From Desulfovibrio sp. (GTDB lineage: Bacteria > Desulfobacterota > Desulfovibrionia > Desulfovibrionales > Desulfovibrionaceae): DNA of 64,000 nt. This document shows positions 17,293-27,795 of this stretch, piece by piece; position 1 is the first letter of the stretch, and each line of letters starts with the position of its first letter. The notes below the pieces were generated by a model. The model searched no databases and was not told the origin of the DNA. It worked only from the letters and a program-made list of their open reading frames with translations. The position numbers and the translations under genes were made by a program. Location of the stretch: the NCBI GenBank assembly GCA_016208105.1, contig JACQYS010000031.1, positions 62,001-126,000 on the forward strand, written 5' to 3'.

Positions 17293-17653
17293 GCAATCTA
17301 ACCAATGAGTGTACGTGTCGTGCCGACTGTTACGAAGCATATCGTCCGGAAAATTGGGGTATGTTTGGCTCACCCTGGTACAGGGTGGAGCATGCCCGTG
17401 AAGGGTGTCAAATTCCAGTGTAGAGTGTCATCCACAGAAATCGCCCTCGCATGAAATAGGCTACTGCCCACAAAAAACACTTCAAGACATACCATATTCA
17501 GCGAAGGCTGCAAGCCGGAGAAGTGCGTTCCATGTGGCGCCCGCCTTACCGGAAAGCCGCGTCGGGGCATGCACGGCGTGAAAAGTGTCGTACGGCCTGG
17601 GAGGCGAGTTGGCGCCTTTCCACGAGGAGTGATGAACAATCCTGAAGCGACTG

Positions 17654-17682
17654 TTGACAATTGAGCGTTACAAATTCATTCT
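17654..17682 (+). promoter_or_regulatory. Candidate promoter for the glycerol operon
   Basis: A perfect TTGACA (17654-17659) is followed 17 bases later by CATTCT, a weak -10. The next 70 bases are unusually AT-rich for this genome (several A-runs) and hold GTTCA at 17696-17700 and TGAAC near 17725, a possible widely spaced operator half-site pair for the SorC-type regulator. The remaining sequence from 17293 shows only the CACCCTG/CAGGGTG repeat at 17371-17387 and a doubled GTGTCA near 17400 and 17427. Confidence 0.4.
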
Positions 17683-17747
17683 AAAAAAATAAAAGTTCAT
17701 AAAAATTGGGATAAACCAAAACTTTTGAACAATTGGGAGGCACCTGT

Positions 17748-18695
17748 ATGGTTGGCGTCGACGACAGCGAAAGCCAGCTTCTTTCCCGGGTCGCCTGGCT
17801 GTATTTCAACGAGGAACTTACTCAGGCCGAGATCGGCGAACGTCTGGGCATCACCCGTCTCAAGGTGAACCGGCTGTTGCAGGTGGGGCGAGAGACCGGA
17901 CTTATCCAGGTCATCATCAACACGCCGTTCAAGGAGTGCGTGTCCCTGGAGGGGCGGTTGGTGAGAGAGTTCGGGCTGGTGCGGGCTATCGTGGTCCCTG
18001 CGCCGGAACGGGGCGACCGCCACCTCTTCGACGCCATCGGACGGCCTGCGGGGGAATACGTCTCCCAGGTACTTGAGGATGGGCAATCCCTGGGTGTGGG
18101 GTGGGGCAACACGATCCGTGCAGCCATCAACGGCATCACTGTCCGCAATTTTCGGGATATCTCCGTGACCTCGCTCTACGGTGGAGTCCCCCGCAGCCCT
18201 GTCAATCCGTTCGACTCAACCGCCATGTTCGCCCGCCAGCTCCGGGCGGAGGTATGCAATCATCTGGCGGCGCCCATGTTCGTCTCCTCTCCGGAAGTGA
18301 GAGAGACCATCGCCAGTCAGGACATCTTCCGCACATACTACCAGGAAGCGCTCCAGGTGGACATGCTTCTCACCGCCGTGGGCGACCTGACCGCTCAGGC
18401 CACCAACATCACCCTCGGGGCGATCACCCACGAGCAGCGCAGGGATTTGGCCAAAGCCGGAGCTGTGGGTGAATTCTTCGGGCGTTTTCTGGCCGGGGAC
18501 GGAAGCGTGCTGGACCATACTGTCAACGCCTGCAGCATGTCCCCGGATTTTGACGGCCTGTGCAAGGTGCCCCACATCGTGCTGGTGTCGGGCGGTATGG
18601 CCAAGGTCCCCATACTTCGGACCGTTCTCAAGCGCGGATACGTGCACGTCTTCGTGACCGACGCAACCACCGCTTCGGATCTGCTCAAAAACTAG
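17748..18695 (+). CDS. SorC/DeoR-family sugar-binding transcriptional regulator
   Basis: A 315-aa regulator with an N-terminal helix-turn-helix (LTQAEIGERLGITRLKVNRLLQ, about 23-44) and a C-terminal sugar-phosphate-binding domain of the SorC type (GWGNTIRAA, VSGGMAKVPILRTVLK). The ATG at 17748 is chosen for its GGGAGG site seven bases upstream; an earlier in-frame start at 17733 lies inside that site. It is twelve bases from glpD and almost certainly controls glpD-glpK, with glycerol-3-phosphate or a related phosphate as effector (inference). Most bacteria use DeoR-type GlpR here, so the SorC type is unusual. Confidence 0.88.
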   Translation: MVGVDDSESQLLSRVAWLYFNEELTQAEIGERLGITRLKVNRLLQVGRETGLIQVIINTPFKECVSLEGRLVREFGLVRAIVVPAPERGDRHLFDAIGRPAGEYVSQVLEDGQSLGVGWGNTIRAAINGITVRNFRDISVTSLYGGVPRSPVNPFDSTAMFARQLRAEVCNHLAAPMFVSSPEVRETIASQDIFRTYYQEALQVDMLLTAVGDLTAQATNITLGAITHEQRRDLAKAGAVGEFFGRFLAGDGSVLDHTVNACSMSPDFDGLCKVPHIVLVSGGMAKVPILRTVLKRGYVHVFVTDATTASDLLKN

Positions 18696-18707
18696 AAAGG
18701 CCTCACT

Positions 18708-20342
18708 ATGGACAGAGAGCATCTTCTTGGCCGCCAAAAAAGCGGCGGTGAATTCGACCTTCTCGTAATCGGCGGCGGGGCCACTGGTTGTGGCGTGGCC
18801 CTGGACGCGGCCACCCGGGGCCTGGATGTGGCCCTGGTGGAACAGGGGGACTTCTCCCAAGGCACCAGCAGCAAGAGCACTAAATTGGTTCACGGCGGGG
18901 TGCGGTACTTGGAAAAGGCCGTCCTGAAGCTCGATCGCGAGCAGTTCGGCCTGGTGTGCGAGGGACTTCGCGAACGGGGTTATCTCTTGCGAAACGCGCC
19001 CCATCTGGCCCACCCAATCCAGCTCATGACCCCGGTGAAGACCTGGTTCCAGGCGGCCTACATCTTCGCGGGCCTGGTGCTCTACGATCTTTTGGCCGGG
19101 CGGCTGTCGCTGGGACGCAGCAGGCTTGTAACCAGCTCAAAGGCCCAGCGAATGTTTCCTCAGCTGAACCTGGACGGCTACGTGGCCGCGGTAATCTACT
19201 TTGACGGGCAGTTCAACGACGCTCGAATGGCCGTCACTCTGGCGCGTACAGCCAACGCACATGGGGCGGCCTGCCTGAACCATGTGGAAGTGGTGGAACT
19301 GGTCAAGGAGGGGGGACGGGTGCGGGGGGCCGTTGTCCGCGACGTCATCACCGGCGAAAGCTGGACCATTCGGGCCAAGGGAGTGGTCAACGCCACCGGC
19401 CCATTTGCCGATGCCGTGCGGCGTATGGACGACCCCCAGGCCAAAGACATGCTCAAGGTAAGCTCCGGCATCCACATACTGCTCGACGCCAAGCACACCC
19501 CGAAAGACATGTCGCTTATGATCCCCAGCACCGAGGATGGACGCGTGCTCTTCATGATTCCCTGGATGGGGCACGTGCTGTTCGGCACCACCGACGAGCC
19601 AGCCCGGGTGGAGCACGACCCCGTGCCTGAGGAAAAGGACGTCGACTACCTTTTGCGTTACGCCAGCAAATACCTTCGCCAGCCCTTGACCCGCACAGAC
19701 GTGCTGGCCGTCTGGAGCGGCCTGCGCCCCCTGGTGTATGCTTCCGGAAAGGCCAGCACCCAGGAGTTGGCCCGTAGCCATGTGATCGACGTGAGCGCTT
19801 CGGGGCTTCTCACCATTACCGGCGGCAAGTGGACCAGCTACCGGAGCATGGCCGAGGACGCCGTGGACGTGGCCTGCGCCAGATTCGGCCTTGGCGGGAA
19901 TCGCAAGAGCGCCACCCGCACCATGAGGCTTCTGGGCTCCTGCGGGCATGTGGCCGGTTCATGGGATGAGCTTGCCCGGCGCGAGGGTCTCGAACCCGAC
20001 TTGGCCAGGTCGCTCGTCTCCCTCTACGGCGACGAGGCCAAGCGCGTGTTGGCCGAGGGCCGCGAAACCGGGCTCATGGACCGTCTCCATCCGGCGCATC
20101 CTTACATCGGGGCCGAAGTGGTCTACGCAGTGCGCAAGGAAATGGCCGCCCATGTGTCGGATGTGCTTCTGCGGCGCTTGCCCTTGGGGCTTTTGGACAT
20201 GGTACACGCCCAGGAAGCCGCTCCGGCAGTGGCTGACATTATGGCTCGCGAGCTCGGCTGGGACGATGCCCGCCGCGAAAGAGAGATCGAATCCGCGAAA
20301 GCACTGCTTACATCCTGGTATTCCGGGCGTGCCGCAGCCTGA
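18708..20342 (+). CDS. glpD: Glycerol-3-phosphate dehydrogenase (FAD, quinone-linked)
   Basis: A 544-aa flavoprotein that oxidises glycerol-3-phosphate to dihydroxyacetone phosphate and passes electrons to quinone at the membrane. The FAD motif VIGGGATGCGVALDAATRG is at about residues 20-38, followed by TSSKSTKLVHGGVRYLE, both typical of GlpD. Length and the C-terminal helical domain fit the aerobic-type single-subunit enzyme. It lies between the SorC-type regulator and glpK, so the three form a glycerol utilisation operon. A glycerol facilitator gene is not in the window. Confidence 0.95.
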   Translation: MDREHLLGRQKSGGEFDLLVIGGGATGCGVALDAATRGLDVALVEQGDFSQGTSSKSTKLVHGGVRYLEKAVLKLDREQFGLVCEGLRERGYLLRNAPHLAHPIQLMTPVKTWFQAAYIFAGLVLYDLLAGRLSLGRSRLVTSSKAQRMFPQLNLDGYVAAVIYFDGQFNDARMAVTLARTANAHGAACLNHVEVVELVKEGGRVRGAVVRDVITGESWTIRAKGVVNATGPFADAVRRMDDPQAKDMLKVSSGIHILLDAKHTPKDMSLMIPSTEDGRVLFMIPWMGHVLFGTTDEPARVEHDPVPEEKDVDYLLRYASKYLRQPLTRTDVLAVWSGLRPLVYASGKASTQELARSHVIDVSASGLLTITGGKWTSYRSMAEDAVDVACARFGLGGNRKSATRTMRLLGSCGHVAGSWDELARREGLEPDLARSLVSLYGDEAKRVLAEGRETGLMDRLHPAHPYIGAEVVYAVRKEMAAHVSDVLLRRLPLGLLDMVHAQEAAPAVADIMARELGWDDARREREIESAKALLTSWYSGRAAA

Positions 20343-20410
20343 TACGGTGTTTGGCTCCGAGGACATGCCAAAAACGCCATAACAGCTCTTATTTGAGCCG
20401 GGAGGCCTGA

Positions 20411-21904
20411 ATGAGCGGGTACATACTGTCCCTGGATCAGGGAACCACCAGTTCCCGCGCTGTCCTGTTCAGCCGTCACGGTGAGATCAAGCACTTGGCC
20501 CAGAAGGAGCTCACCCAGATCTATCCCCGGCCGGGATGGGTGGAGCATGACGCCAGCGAGATATTGAGCTCTCAGGCTTGGGTCATGCGCGAATGCCTGG
20601 CCCAGGCCAAGGTGGACGCCTCCGAAGTGGCGGCCGCGGGCATCACCAACCAGCGCGAAACCACCGTGGTGTGGGACAAACACACCGGCGAGCCCGTCCA
20701 CAACGCCATTGTCTGGCAAGACCGGCGAACCGCCGGATTCTGCGACGAGCTCAAGGCGCGCGGGCTGGCCGACACCTTCCGTAAGAAAACCGGCCTGGTG
20801 CTGGATGCGTATTTCTCCGGCACCAAGGTCCGCTGGATTCTGGAGAACGTCCCCGGGGCCAGGGCCAGGGCCGAGAAGGGCGAGCTGCTGTTCGGCACTG
20901 TGGATACATGGCTTATCTGGAACCTCACCAAAGGCGCAGCCCACGTCACCGACGAGTCCAATGCCAGCCGTACCCTGATGCTTAACATCAACACCGGCCA
21001 GTGGGACGACGAACTGCTCTCCATCCTTCAGGTGCCCAGGTGCATGCTGCCCAGGGTGACCAAGTCCTCCGAGGTGGTGGGTGAAATCCACCCTGAGTTT
21101 CTGGGCAAGGCCATTGCCATAGCGGGAAACGCGGGCGACCAGCAGGCCGCCACCTATGGCAACGCCTGCCTGAGAGAAGGCATGGCCAAGAACACTTACG
21201 GGACAGGCTGTTTCATGCTCATGAACACCGGCAAACAGCCGCGAGCAAGTAGCCACAGCCTGCTCACCACCACCGCCTGGGCCACGCCGAAAGGGCGAGT
21301 TTTCGCCCTGGAGGGCAGCGTGTTCGTTGCGGGTGCTGTGGTGCAGTGGCAGCGTGACGGGCTGGGGATAATTCGGCACGCCCATGAGGTGGAGCAGCTG
21401 GCCCTCTCCGTACCGGACAACGGAGGGGTCTACCTTGTGCCCGCTTTCGCGGGCCTTGGCGCTCCCCAGTGGGACCAGTACGCGCGCGGCGCCATGGTCG
21501 GCCTCACCCGGGGAACCACAAAGGCCCACATTGCCCGAGCCGCGGTGGAATCCATCGCCCTGCAGACCTTGGATATAATGGACTGCATGCAAAAAGACTC
21601 CGGCATCACGTTGGCCGCGTTGCGCGCCGACGGGGGGGCGGCCCGCAACAATCTGCTCATGCAGTTCCAGGCGGATGTGCTGGGGGTCGCTGTCGAGCGC
21701 CCCAAGGTGACGGAGACCACGGCCCTGGGAGCGGCCTATCTGGCCGGGCTGGCCGTGGGGTTCTGGGAAAGCGAAGAGGAAATCGCGGCCATGTGGCAGA
21801 TGGACCGGCGTTTCGAGCCAGGCATGGCCGCGGATGTGCGCGAGAGTTTGCTGCACGGGTGGCAGCGCGCTGTGGAGCGGTCCAAGGCCTGGGCGCAGGC
21901 TTAG
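20411..21904 (+). CDS. glpK: Glycerol kinase
   Basis: A 497-aa FGGY-family kinase that phosphorylates glycerol with ATP. Motifs seen: [13 protein letters not shown] at the N-terminus, the substrate region ITNQRET and [18 protein letters not shown], and the C-terminal [15 protein letters not shown]. Length is normal. GGGAGG lies five bases before the ATG; the 68-nt gap after glpD shows no promoter. It converges with the iron-ADH gene. Confidence 0.97.
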   Translation: MSGYILSLDQGTTSSRAVLFSRHGEIKHLAQKELTQIYPRPGWVEHDASEILSSQAWVMRECLAQAKVDASEVAAAGITNQRETTVVWDKHTGEPVHNAIVWQDRRTAGFCDELKARGLADTFRKKTGLVLDAYFSGTKVRWILENVPGARARAEKGELLFGTVDTWLIWNLTKGAAHVTDESNASRTLMLNINTGQWDDELLSILQVPRCMLPRVTKSSEVVGEIHPEFLGKAIAIAGNAGDQQAATYGNACLREGMAKNTYGTGCFMLMNTGKQPRASSHSLLTTTAWATPKGRVFALEGSVFVAGAVVQWQRDGLGIIRHAHEVEQLALSVPDNGGVYLVPAFAGLGAPQWDQYARGAMVGLTRGTTKAHIARAAVESIALQTLDIMDCMQKDSGITLAALRADGGAARNNLLMQFQADVLGVAVERPKVTETTALGAAYLAGLAVGFWESEEEIAAMWQMDRRFEPGMAADVRESLLHGWQRAVERSKAWAQA

Positions 21905-21964
21905 GGGGCCCGGGGAAATGGGCTTCGGATCAGTTTGTTTCCAATCTTTTGTTGGTACTCTCGA

Positions 21965-23122
21965 TCATCCCAGGGCCGCTTCCAGGATGGCGGTAAGCTC
22001 CGCGTGAGTCAGCTCTATGGGGTTACCCTTCATGCTGCTTGCTTTGGCCGCCATTTCAACGATCACTGGAAAATCCTTTCTGGCCACGCCCAACTTGGCA
22101 AGCGTGGGAGCCTTGAGGTGCGAGCACAAGTCCACAATCCAGGATACACAGTCTTTGGGTGTGGCTGAAGGATTTCCCTTGAGTATCCTTGAAGCCTCGC
22201 CGTAGGCGGCCAGAGATGGCGAGTCCGGGTCGCGATCGTGTAACGCCGCGATATTGGCCTGGACCACGGCAGGCAAGAGGCTGGCGCAAACCTGCCCGTG
22301 AGGAGCTCCCAAAAATCCCCCCAGCGGAGCCGCGAACCCGTGTACCGCCCCCAGCTTGGCGTTTGCCAGAGCCAGGCCGGAGAGCAGGCTCGCCAGGGCC
22401 ATGTCTTCCCGGGCGGATGCGTTCGACCCGTTGTCGTAGGCCTGGCGAAGCGAACGGGCCGCAAGGCCAAGACCTTCCCTGCACAAGGCGTTGGTCATGG
22501 GATTGGCCTTGCCCGAAACGAAGGCCTCCAAAAGCTGGGTCACTGCGTCCAGGCCCGTGGCCGCGGTCAGTTCACGCGGCATGGACGCCGAAAGCTCCGG
22601 GTCCACCAAGGCCACGCTCGGCAGCATCATGGGCGAGCGCAGACTCACCTTCACTCTCTGGGCCTTGGCAGTGAGCACCGCGTTGGCCGTGGCTTCGGCA
22701 CCTGTCCCGGCCGTAGTGGGCACTGCGATGTGCGCAACAGGCCGATTGGTCAAGGGCCTGCCCCTGCCGACCACCTCCAGATATTCGTAGATATCACCCG
22801 GGTTGGTCATAAGCGCGGCCACGGCCTTTCCGGCATCCAGAACGCCTCCCCCGCCTATGCTCACCACCATGTCGCATCCGTTTTCACAGGCGAGCGCGGC
22901 ACCGGTCAGGACCAGTTCCACAGTGGGTTCGCCAGCGACCGGGAACACGGTAGTCTCCAATCGATTGGAGGCGAGAGCTTCAAGAATCCCCCTGTGGCGG
23001 TTCGGGTTGGCCCCGGTCACCACGAAGGGTTTCGAACCGAGTCCCGCGGCCAGCTCCGGCAGCCTCACGACCACGCCGGGACCGAAGATGATTTTTGCCG
23101 GAGAGGCGAATTCGAAGAGCAT
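21965..23122 (-). CDS. Iron-containing alcohol dehydrogenase family protein
   Basis: A 385-aa member of the group III (iron-type) alcohol dehydrogenases with NAD-binding GGGGVLDAGKA (about 91-101). Compared with FucO from memory, metal ligands D192, H261 and H275 are kept but the second ligand is glutamine (TGLDAVTQLLEA, Q196) and the conserved histidine of the AHPLG motif is alanine (HGFAAPLGG, A265). The altered set may define a subfamily with a different metal or reaction. Substrate unknown; convergent position next to glpK hints at, but does not prove, use of a three-carbon alcohol or aldehyde. Confidence 0.85.
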   Translation of the reverse strand: MLFEFASPAKIIFGPGVVVRLPELAAGLGSKPFVVTGANPNRHRGILEALASNRLETTVFPVAGEPTVELVLTGAALACENGCDMVVSIGGGGVLDAGKAVAALMTNPGDIYEYLEVVGRGRPLTNRPVAHIAVPTTAGTGAEATANAVLTAKAQRVKVSLRSPMMLPSVALVDPELSASMPRELTAATGLDAVTQLLEAFVSGKANPMTNALCREGLGLAARSLRQAYDNGSNASAREDMALASLLSGLALANAKLGAVHGFAAPLGGFLGAPHGQVCASLLPAVVQANIAALHDRDPDSPSLAAYGEASRILKGNPSATPKDCVSWIVDLCSHLKAPTLAKLGVARKDFPVIVEMAAKASSMKGNPIELTHAELTAILEAALG

Positions 23123-23520
23123 GTGGAGCCTCGTGCCAAAAGCTTAAGCCGCAGAGCGGTAAGAGTGTGCAGGTTATGGTATTTCGTTGCCCGAATACCC
23201 CGTGGCCAGCAAACAGTGCAAGGCGGGTATGGAGGCATATCTGGATCGACTTTGCGGTGGGCGATATTTCGGCAAGTTCCAAGTGGCCCGGACGAGAGTT
23301 CTCCATGGTGTGCGCCGAAGTACACCCTGGGCGTAACCGAATCTGGCAAGGGACCGACAGTACCTTGTCCGGCTTTGTGTCCCAGCCGGCTCAAAACACA
23401 TGGACAGTTTGCAGCGCAAGCGCTGCGGCATGAGCACTTCTTGTTATGGCTGGTGTTAGCAGGTAGGGTCGCAACGTATATTCCATCGGCGTGAACAGTT
23501 CTACTCCAACAGGTAATCCC
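23123..23520. other. 398-nt divergent region between the Fe-ADH gene and the efflux operon
   Basis: It must hold both divergent promoters, but I see no clear -35/-10 pair. A weak inverted repeat, GGTGT and ACACC around 23309-23328, is the only structure noted. An in-frame GTG at 23491 would extend the membrane fusion gene by ten codons. Confidence 0.3.
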
Positions 23521-24708
23521 ATGACCCTCGTCCCCTTTGATACACTTCTCAACAGGCCCCGGCGCCCGGCTCGGGCGATCGCGGTTGTTGTTGTTTTGTT
23601 GGCCATTGCGGGAGTTGTCTATCTCTTCTGGGGCGGATCAGCCCAGCAGCAACGCCAGGGCGGTCCAGGCAAGAATTTAAAGATCCCCGTGACCGTGGCC
23701 GCGGTCGTGAAAAAAGACGTGCCTTTGTATTTGTCCGGGCTGGGGTCGGTGGTGCCTCTTAATACGGTTACCGTCAAAAGCCGCGTGGAAGGCCACCTGA
23801 TGGAGGTGCTCTTCAAGGAAGGGCAGATGGTGCAGGCCGGGGATTTGTTGGCTCTTATCGACTCGCGGCCGTTCCAGGCCCAGCTTGCCCAAGCCCAGGG
23901 GCAGATGGCTCGCGACAAGGCCCAGCTGGAGAATGCGCGCAAGGATCTCAAACGCTACCAGGACCTCATCTCCACAGGCGCCATCGCCAAGCAGCAGCTG
24001 GACACCCAGGAGGCACTGGTACGCCAGTATGAGGGTGCGACCATGACCGACCAGGGGCAGATGGACAACGCCAAGCTCCAGATCGCATACAGCCGCATCA
24101 CCGCTCCCATATCTGGAAGGGTGGGTCTGCGCCAAATTGATCCCGGCAATATGATACAATCCTCCAACCAGGCTCTGTTGGTCATCACTCAGATGCAGCC
24201 CGTCTCCGTGGTTTTCACACTTCCTGAGGACAACCTGCCCGTGGTTCTCTCGCGCATGAAAAAGGGCGGCAACGTGCCTGTTGAAGCTTATGACCGCGAG
24301 CAGAAACGCAAGCTGGCCCAGGGTGAACTCATCACCGTGGACAACCAGATAGACGCAACCACGGGTACGGTGAAGCTCAAGGCCATGTTTTCAAATGACG
24401 GTTGGGAGCTTTTCCCCAACCAGTTCGTCAACGCCCGTCTCCTGGTGGACACCCTGGCCGGGGCGCTGGTGGTGCCCGCACAAGCTGTGCAGCGCGGACC
24501 GCAAGGGGCCACGGCCTTCGTGGTGAACCAGGGAGGGACGGTGGAGGCCAGGCGGGTTGAGCCAGGCGAGACAGTCGAGGGAATGACCGTTGTCCGCTCG
24601 GGGCTCTCAGTTGGTGAACAGGTCGTGGTGGAGGGAACCGAACGGCTGCGTGATGGGACTCCTGTGGAAGTGCGCGGGCAAGCCGGCGGGGGGCGCCAGG
24701 GCGGCTGA
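23521..24708 (+). CDS. RND efflux periplasmic adaptor (MdtA-like)
   Basis: A 395-aa membrane fusion protein. N-terminal signal-anchor ([19 protein letters not shown]), lipoyl/barrel-sandwich halves ([32 protein letters not shown] and later [13 protein letters not shown]) flanking a coiled-coil hairpin of about 70 residues, then beta-barrel and membrane-proximal domains. MdtA/AcrA-type adaptors join the inner-membrane pump to an outer-membrane channel. The ATG at 23521 is preferred for an AGGT six bases away; GTG 23491 is the alternative. The stop overlaps the next start (TGATG). Confidence 0.9.
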   Translation: MTLVPFDTLLNRPRRPARAIAVVVVLLAIAGVVYLFWGGSAQQQRQGGPGKNLKIPVTVAAVVKKDVPLYLSGLGSVVPLNTVTVKSRVEGHLMEVLFKEGQMVQAGDLLALIDSRPFQAQLAQAQGQMARDKAQLENARKDLKRYQDLISTGAIAKQQLDTQEALVRQYEGATMTDQGQMDNAKLQIAYSRITAPISGRVGLRQIDPGNMIQSSNQALLVITQMQPVSVVFTLPEDNLPVVLSRMKKGGNVPVEAYDREQKRKLAQGELITVDNQIDATTGTVKLKAMFSNDGWELFPNQFVNARLLVDTLAGALVVPAQAVQRGPQGATAFVVNQGGTVEARRVEPGETVEGMTVVRSGLSVGEQVVVEGTERLRDGTPVEVRGQAGGGRQGG

Positions 24709-27700
24709 TGAACATCTCAAGCCCATTCATCAGGCGGCCCGTGGCCACCACGCTCATCATGGTGGCGGTATTGCTTGCCGGAGCCATGGCCTACAAGCAG
24801 CTCCCGGTGGCCGCGCTGCCCCAGGTGGACTACCCCACCATTCAGGTGCGCACCTTCTATCCCGGGGCCAGCCCGGAGGTGATGGCCTCGTCCGTCACAG
24901 CGCCCCTGGAGCGCCAGTTCGGCCAGATGCCGGGTCTGACCCAGATGACCTCCAACAGCTCCAGCGGCTGCAGCGTGGTCACGCTGCAGTTCACCCTGGA
25001 CTTGAGCCTTGATGTGGCCGAGCAACAGGTTCAGGCCGCCATCAATGCCTCCTTCAATTTTCTGCCCAAGGACCTGCCCAATCCTCCGATCTACAGCAAG
25101 GTGAACCCGGCCGATGCGCCCATTCTGACCCTGGCCCTGACCTCGGCCACGGTGCCTCTGCCCAAGGTGGAGGACCTGGCCGACACCCGCTTCGCCCAGA
25201 AGATATCCCAACTGCCGGGGGTTGGTCTGGTGAGCCTTTCAGGCGGACAGCGTCCGGCCGTGCGGGTGCACGCCAACCCGGCCGCGCTTGCCTCCTACGG
25301 GCTTACTCTGGAGGACCTCCGCGCGGCCATCGGCGCGGCCAACGTGGACCTGGCAAAGGGCGGTTTCGACGGGCCCAAGCAGGCTTCCATCATCGGGGCC
25401 AACGACCAACTCTACACCAGCGAGGAATACCGGCCGCTCATCATCGCCTACCGCAACGGCGCTCCGGTGAAGCTCTCCGACGTGGCCACGGTGGAGGACG
25501 GTGCCGAGGATGAGCGTCTGGCCGCCTGGGCAGATACCTCGCCGGCCGTTATCGTCAACATCCAGCGCCAGCCCGGAGCCAACGTCATCGAGGTGGTGGA
25601 CCGGGTCAAGCGCCTGATGCCCCAGCTCAAGGCGAGCCTGCCGTCCGGAGTGGACGTGGCCGTGCTCACGGACCGGACAACAACCATCAGGGCATCGGTC
25701 GAGGACGTCCAGTATGAGCTTTTGCTGGCCGTGGCCCTGGTGGTGATGGTCATCTATCTGTTTCTGCGAAATCTTCCGGCCACCGCCATTCCCAGCGTGG
25801 CCGTGCCCCTGTCCCTGGTGGGCACGTTCGGGGCCATGTACCTCATGGGTTTCAGCCTGAACAACCTTTCGCTCATGGCGCTCACCATCTCCACGGGCTT
25901 CGTGGTGGACGATGCCATCGTCATGATCGAGAACGTGGCCCGCTATGTGGAAAAGGGCGAGGATCCCTTCGAGGCCGCGCTCAAAGGTTCGAAACAGATA
26001 GGCTTCACCATCTTGTCGCTCACGGTGTCGCTCATCGCGGTGCTTATCCCTCTCTTGTTCATGAGGGACGTGGTGGGCAGGCTGTTCAGGGAATTCGCAA
26101 TCACTCTGGGGGTGTCCATCCTGATATCCGCTGTGGTGTCGCTCACGCTCACCCCCATGATGTGCGCCAGACTCCTGCGTCACATCCCCCCCGAGAAGGA
26201 GGGGCGCATCCACAAATCCACCCAGCGCGGCTTCGACTGGGTAATCGAGCGCTATGCCGTAAGTCTGCGCTGGGTGTTCAAATTCCAGGGTTTAACACTG
26301 GCGGTGGCCGTGGGAACCCTGGTGCTCACGGTGGCCCTCTACGTGTGGGCCCCCAAGGGATTCTTTCCTGTGCAGGATACCGGCCTCATCGTGGGCGTGT
26401 CCGAGGCTCCGCAGTCCATATCCTTCCCTGCCATGGCCGAGCGTCAGCGGGAGCTGGCCTCCGTTATTTTGAAGGACCCGGCTGTGGAGAGCCTGTCCTC
26501 TTTTATCGGCGTGGACGGCACCAACGCCTCCTTGAACAGCGGGCGCATCCAGATAAACTTGAAGCCCCTGGACGTTCGCAAGGTGAGCGCTTCCCGGGTC
26601 ATCGAACGGCTGCGGCCCGAGCTGGCCCGAGTGGGGGGCATCATGCTGCACCTTCAGCCCTCCCAGGACCTCACCGTGGACGTGCGCGTGAGCCGCACCC
26701 AGTTTCAGTACACCCTGGAGACTCCGGATTCAGCGGACTTAAGCCTGTGGGTGCCCAGGCTGGTGGACGCCCTGCGTCTGCGCCCGGAACTTTCGAACGT
26801 GTCCGCTGATTTGCAGGACCAAGCTCCCCGAACGATGGTAACAATCGACCGGGCCACGGCGTCCAGATTTGGCATCACCCCCCAGCAGATCGACGACACC
26901 CTCTACGACGCCTTTGGCCAGCGCCAGGTGTCCACCATCTATACCGAACTCAATCAGTACCGGGTGGTGCTGGCCGCCAAACCGGAAATGCGTCGCGACG
27001 CCTCCGCCCTGGGCGCCATCTACCTGCGTTCCCAGGACGGCAAGCAGGTGCCGCTCATGGCCGTCTCCCGGGTGAGCCAGACCACCGGCCCCCTGGTGAT
27101 CAACCGCCTGGCCCAGTTCCCGGTAACCACGGTGTCTTTCGATGCTTCCCGGGGCCATTCCCTGGGCGACGCCGTGGAGGCCGTGGAAGAAACCGCCGTC
27201 GGGCTTGGCATGCCCGCCAACATCCAGCGTGAATTCCAGGGAACGGCCAAGGCCTTCATGGCATCGCTTTCCAACGAGGCCCTGCTCATCCTGGCCGCCC
27301 TGATAACCGTCTACATCGTGCTGGGCGTACTCTATGAGAGCTACATACACCCCGTGACCATCCTTTCCACCCTGCCCTCGGCCGGGGTCGGGGCGCTTTT
27401 GGCGCTTATGGTATTCGGCATGGACCTGGACGTCCTGGCCATCATCGGCATCATCCTGCTCATAGGGATAGTGAAGAAGAACGGCATCATGATGGTGGAT
27501 TTCGCTCTGGAGGCCGAACGCGAGGAAGGCATGGAACCGGAGGAGGCCATTTACCAGGCCTGCCTGCTTCGTTTTCGGCCCATCATGATGACCACCATGG
27601 CCGCGCTTCTTGGCGCGTTGCCTCTGGCCATCGGCGGAGGGGTGGGGTCGGAGCTGCGCAGGCCGCTTGGCATCTGCATCATAGGCGGTCTGATCATCAG

Positions 27701-27791
27701 CCAGCTTCTGACCCTTTACACAACGCCGGTGATTTATTTGGCCTTTGACAGGCTTTCCCGGCGCGTGCGGGGCGCGCGGGCCGAGGCGTAG
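24708..27791 (+). CDS. RND multidrug efflux transporter (MdtB-like)
   Basis: A 1027-aa inner-membrane RND pump subunit: twelve TM helices in two repeats with two large periplasmic loops. The TM4 proton relay is visible in [13 protein letters not shown] (about 402-414) and the repeat-2 motif in [16 protein letters not shown]. The N-terminus [19 protein letters not shown] is typical. It is followed five bases later by a second RND gene of similar length, the MdtBC heteromultimer arrangement. Both likely export hydrophobic drugs or bile-acid-like compounds; substrate inferred only from the family. No TolC-type gene is nearby. Confidence 0.92.
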   Translation: MNISSPFIRRPVATTLIMVAVLLAGAMAYKQLPVAALPQVDYPTIQVRTFYPGASPEVMASSVTAPLERQFGQMPGLTQMTSNSSSGCSVVTLQFTLDLSLDVAEQQVQAAINASFNFLPKDLPNPPIYSKVNPADAPILTLALTSATVPLPKVEDLADTRFAQKISQLPGVGLVSLSGGQRPAVRVHANPAALASYGLTLEDLRAAIGAANVDLAKGGFDGPKQASIIGANDQLYTSEEYRPLIIAYRNGAPVKLSDVATVEDGAEDERLAAWADTSPAVIVNIQRQPGANVIEVVDRVKRLMPQLKASLPSGVDVAVLTDRTTTIRASVEDVQYELLLAVALVVMVIYLFLRNLPATAIPSVAVPLSLVGTFGAMYLMGFSLNNLSLMALTISTGFVVDDAIVMIENVARYVEKGEDPFEAALKGSKQIGFTILSLTVSLIAVLIPLLFMRDVVGRLFREFAITLGVSILISAVVSLTLTPMMCARLLRHIPPEKEGRIHKSTQRGFDWVIERYAVSLRWVFKFQGLTLAVAVGTLVLTVALYVWAPKGFFPVQDTGLIVGVSEAPQSISFPAMAERQRELASVILKDPAVESLSSFIGVDGTNASLNSGRIQINLKPLDVRKVSASRVIERLRPELARVGGIMLHLQPSQDLTVDVRVSRTQFQYTLETPDSADLSLWVPRLVDALRLRPELSNVSADLQDQAPRTMVTIDRATASRFGITPQQIDDTLYDAFGQRQVSTIYTELNQYRVVLAAKPEMRRDASALGAIYLRSQDGKQVPLMAVSRVSQTTGPLVINRLAQFPVTTVSFDASRGHSLGDAVEAVEETAVGLGMPANIQREFQGTAKAFMASLSNEALLILAALITVYIVLGVLYESYIHPVTILSTLPSAGVGALLALMVFGMDLDVLAIIGIILLIGIVKKNGIMMVDFALEAEREEGMEPEEAIYQACLLRFRPIMMTTMAALLGALPLAIGGGVGSELRRPLGICIIGGLIISQLLTLYTTPVIYLAFDRLSRRVRGARAEA

Positions 27792-27795
27792 TGCC

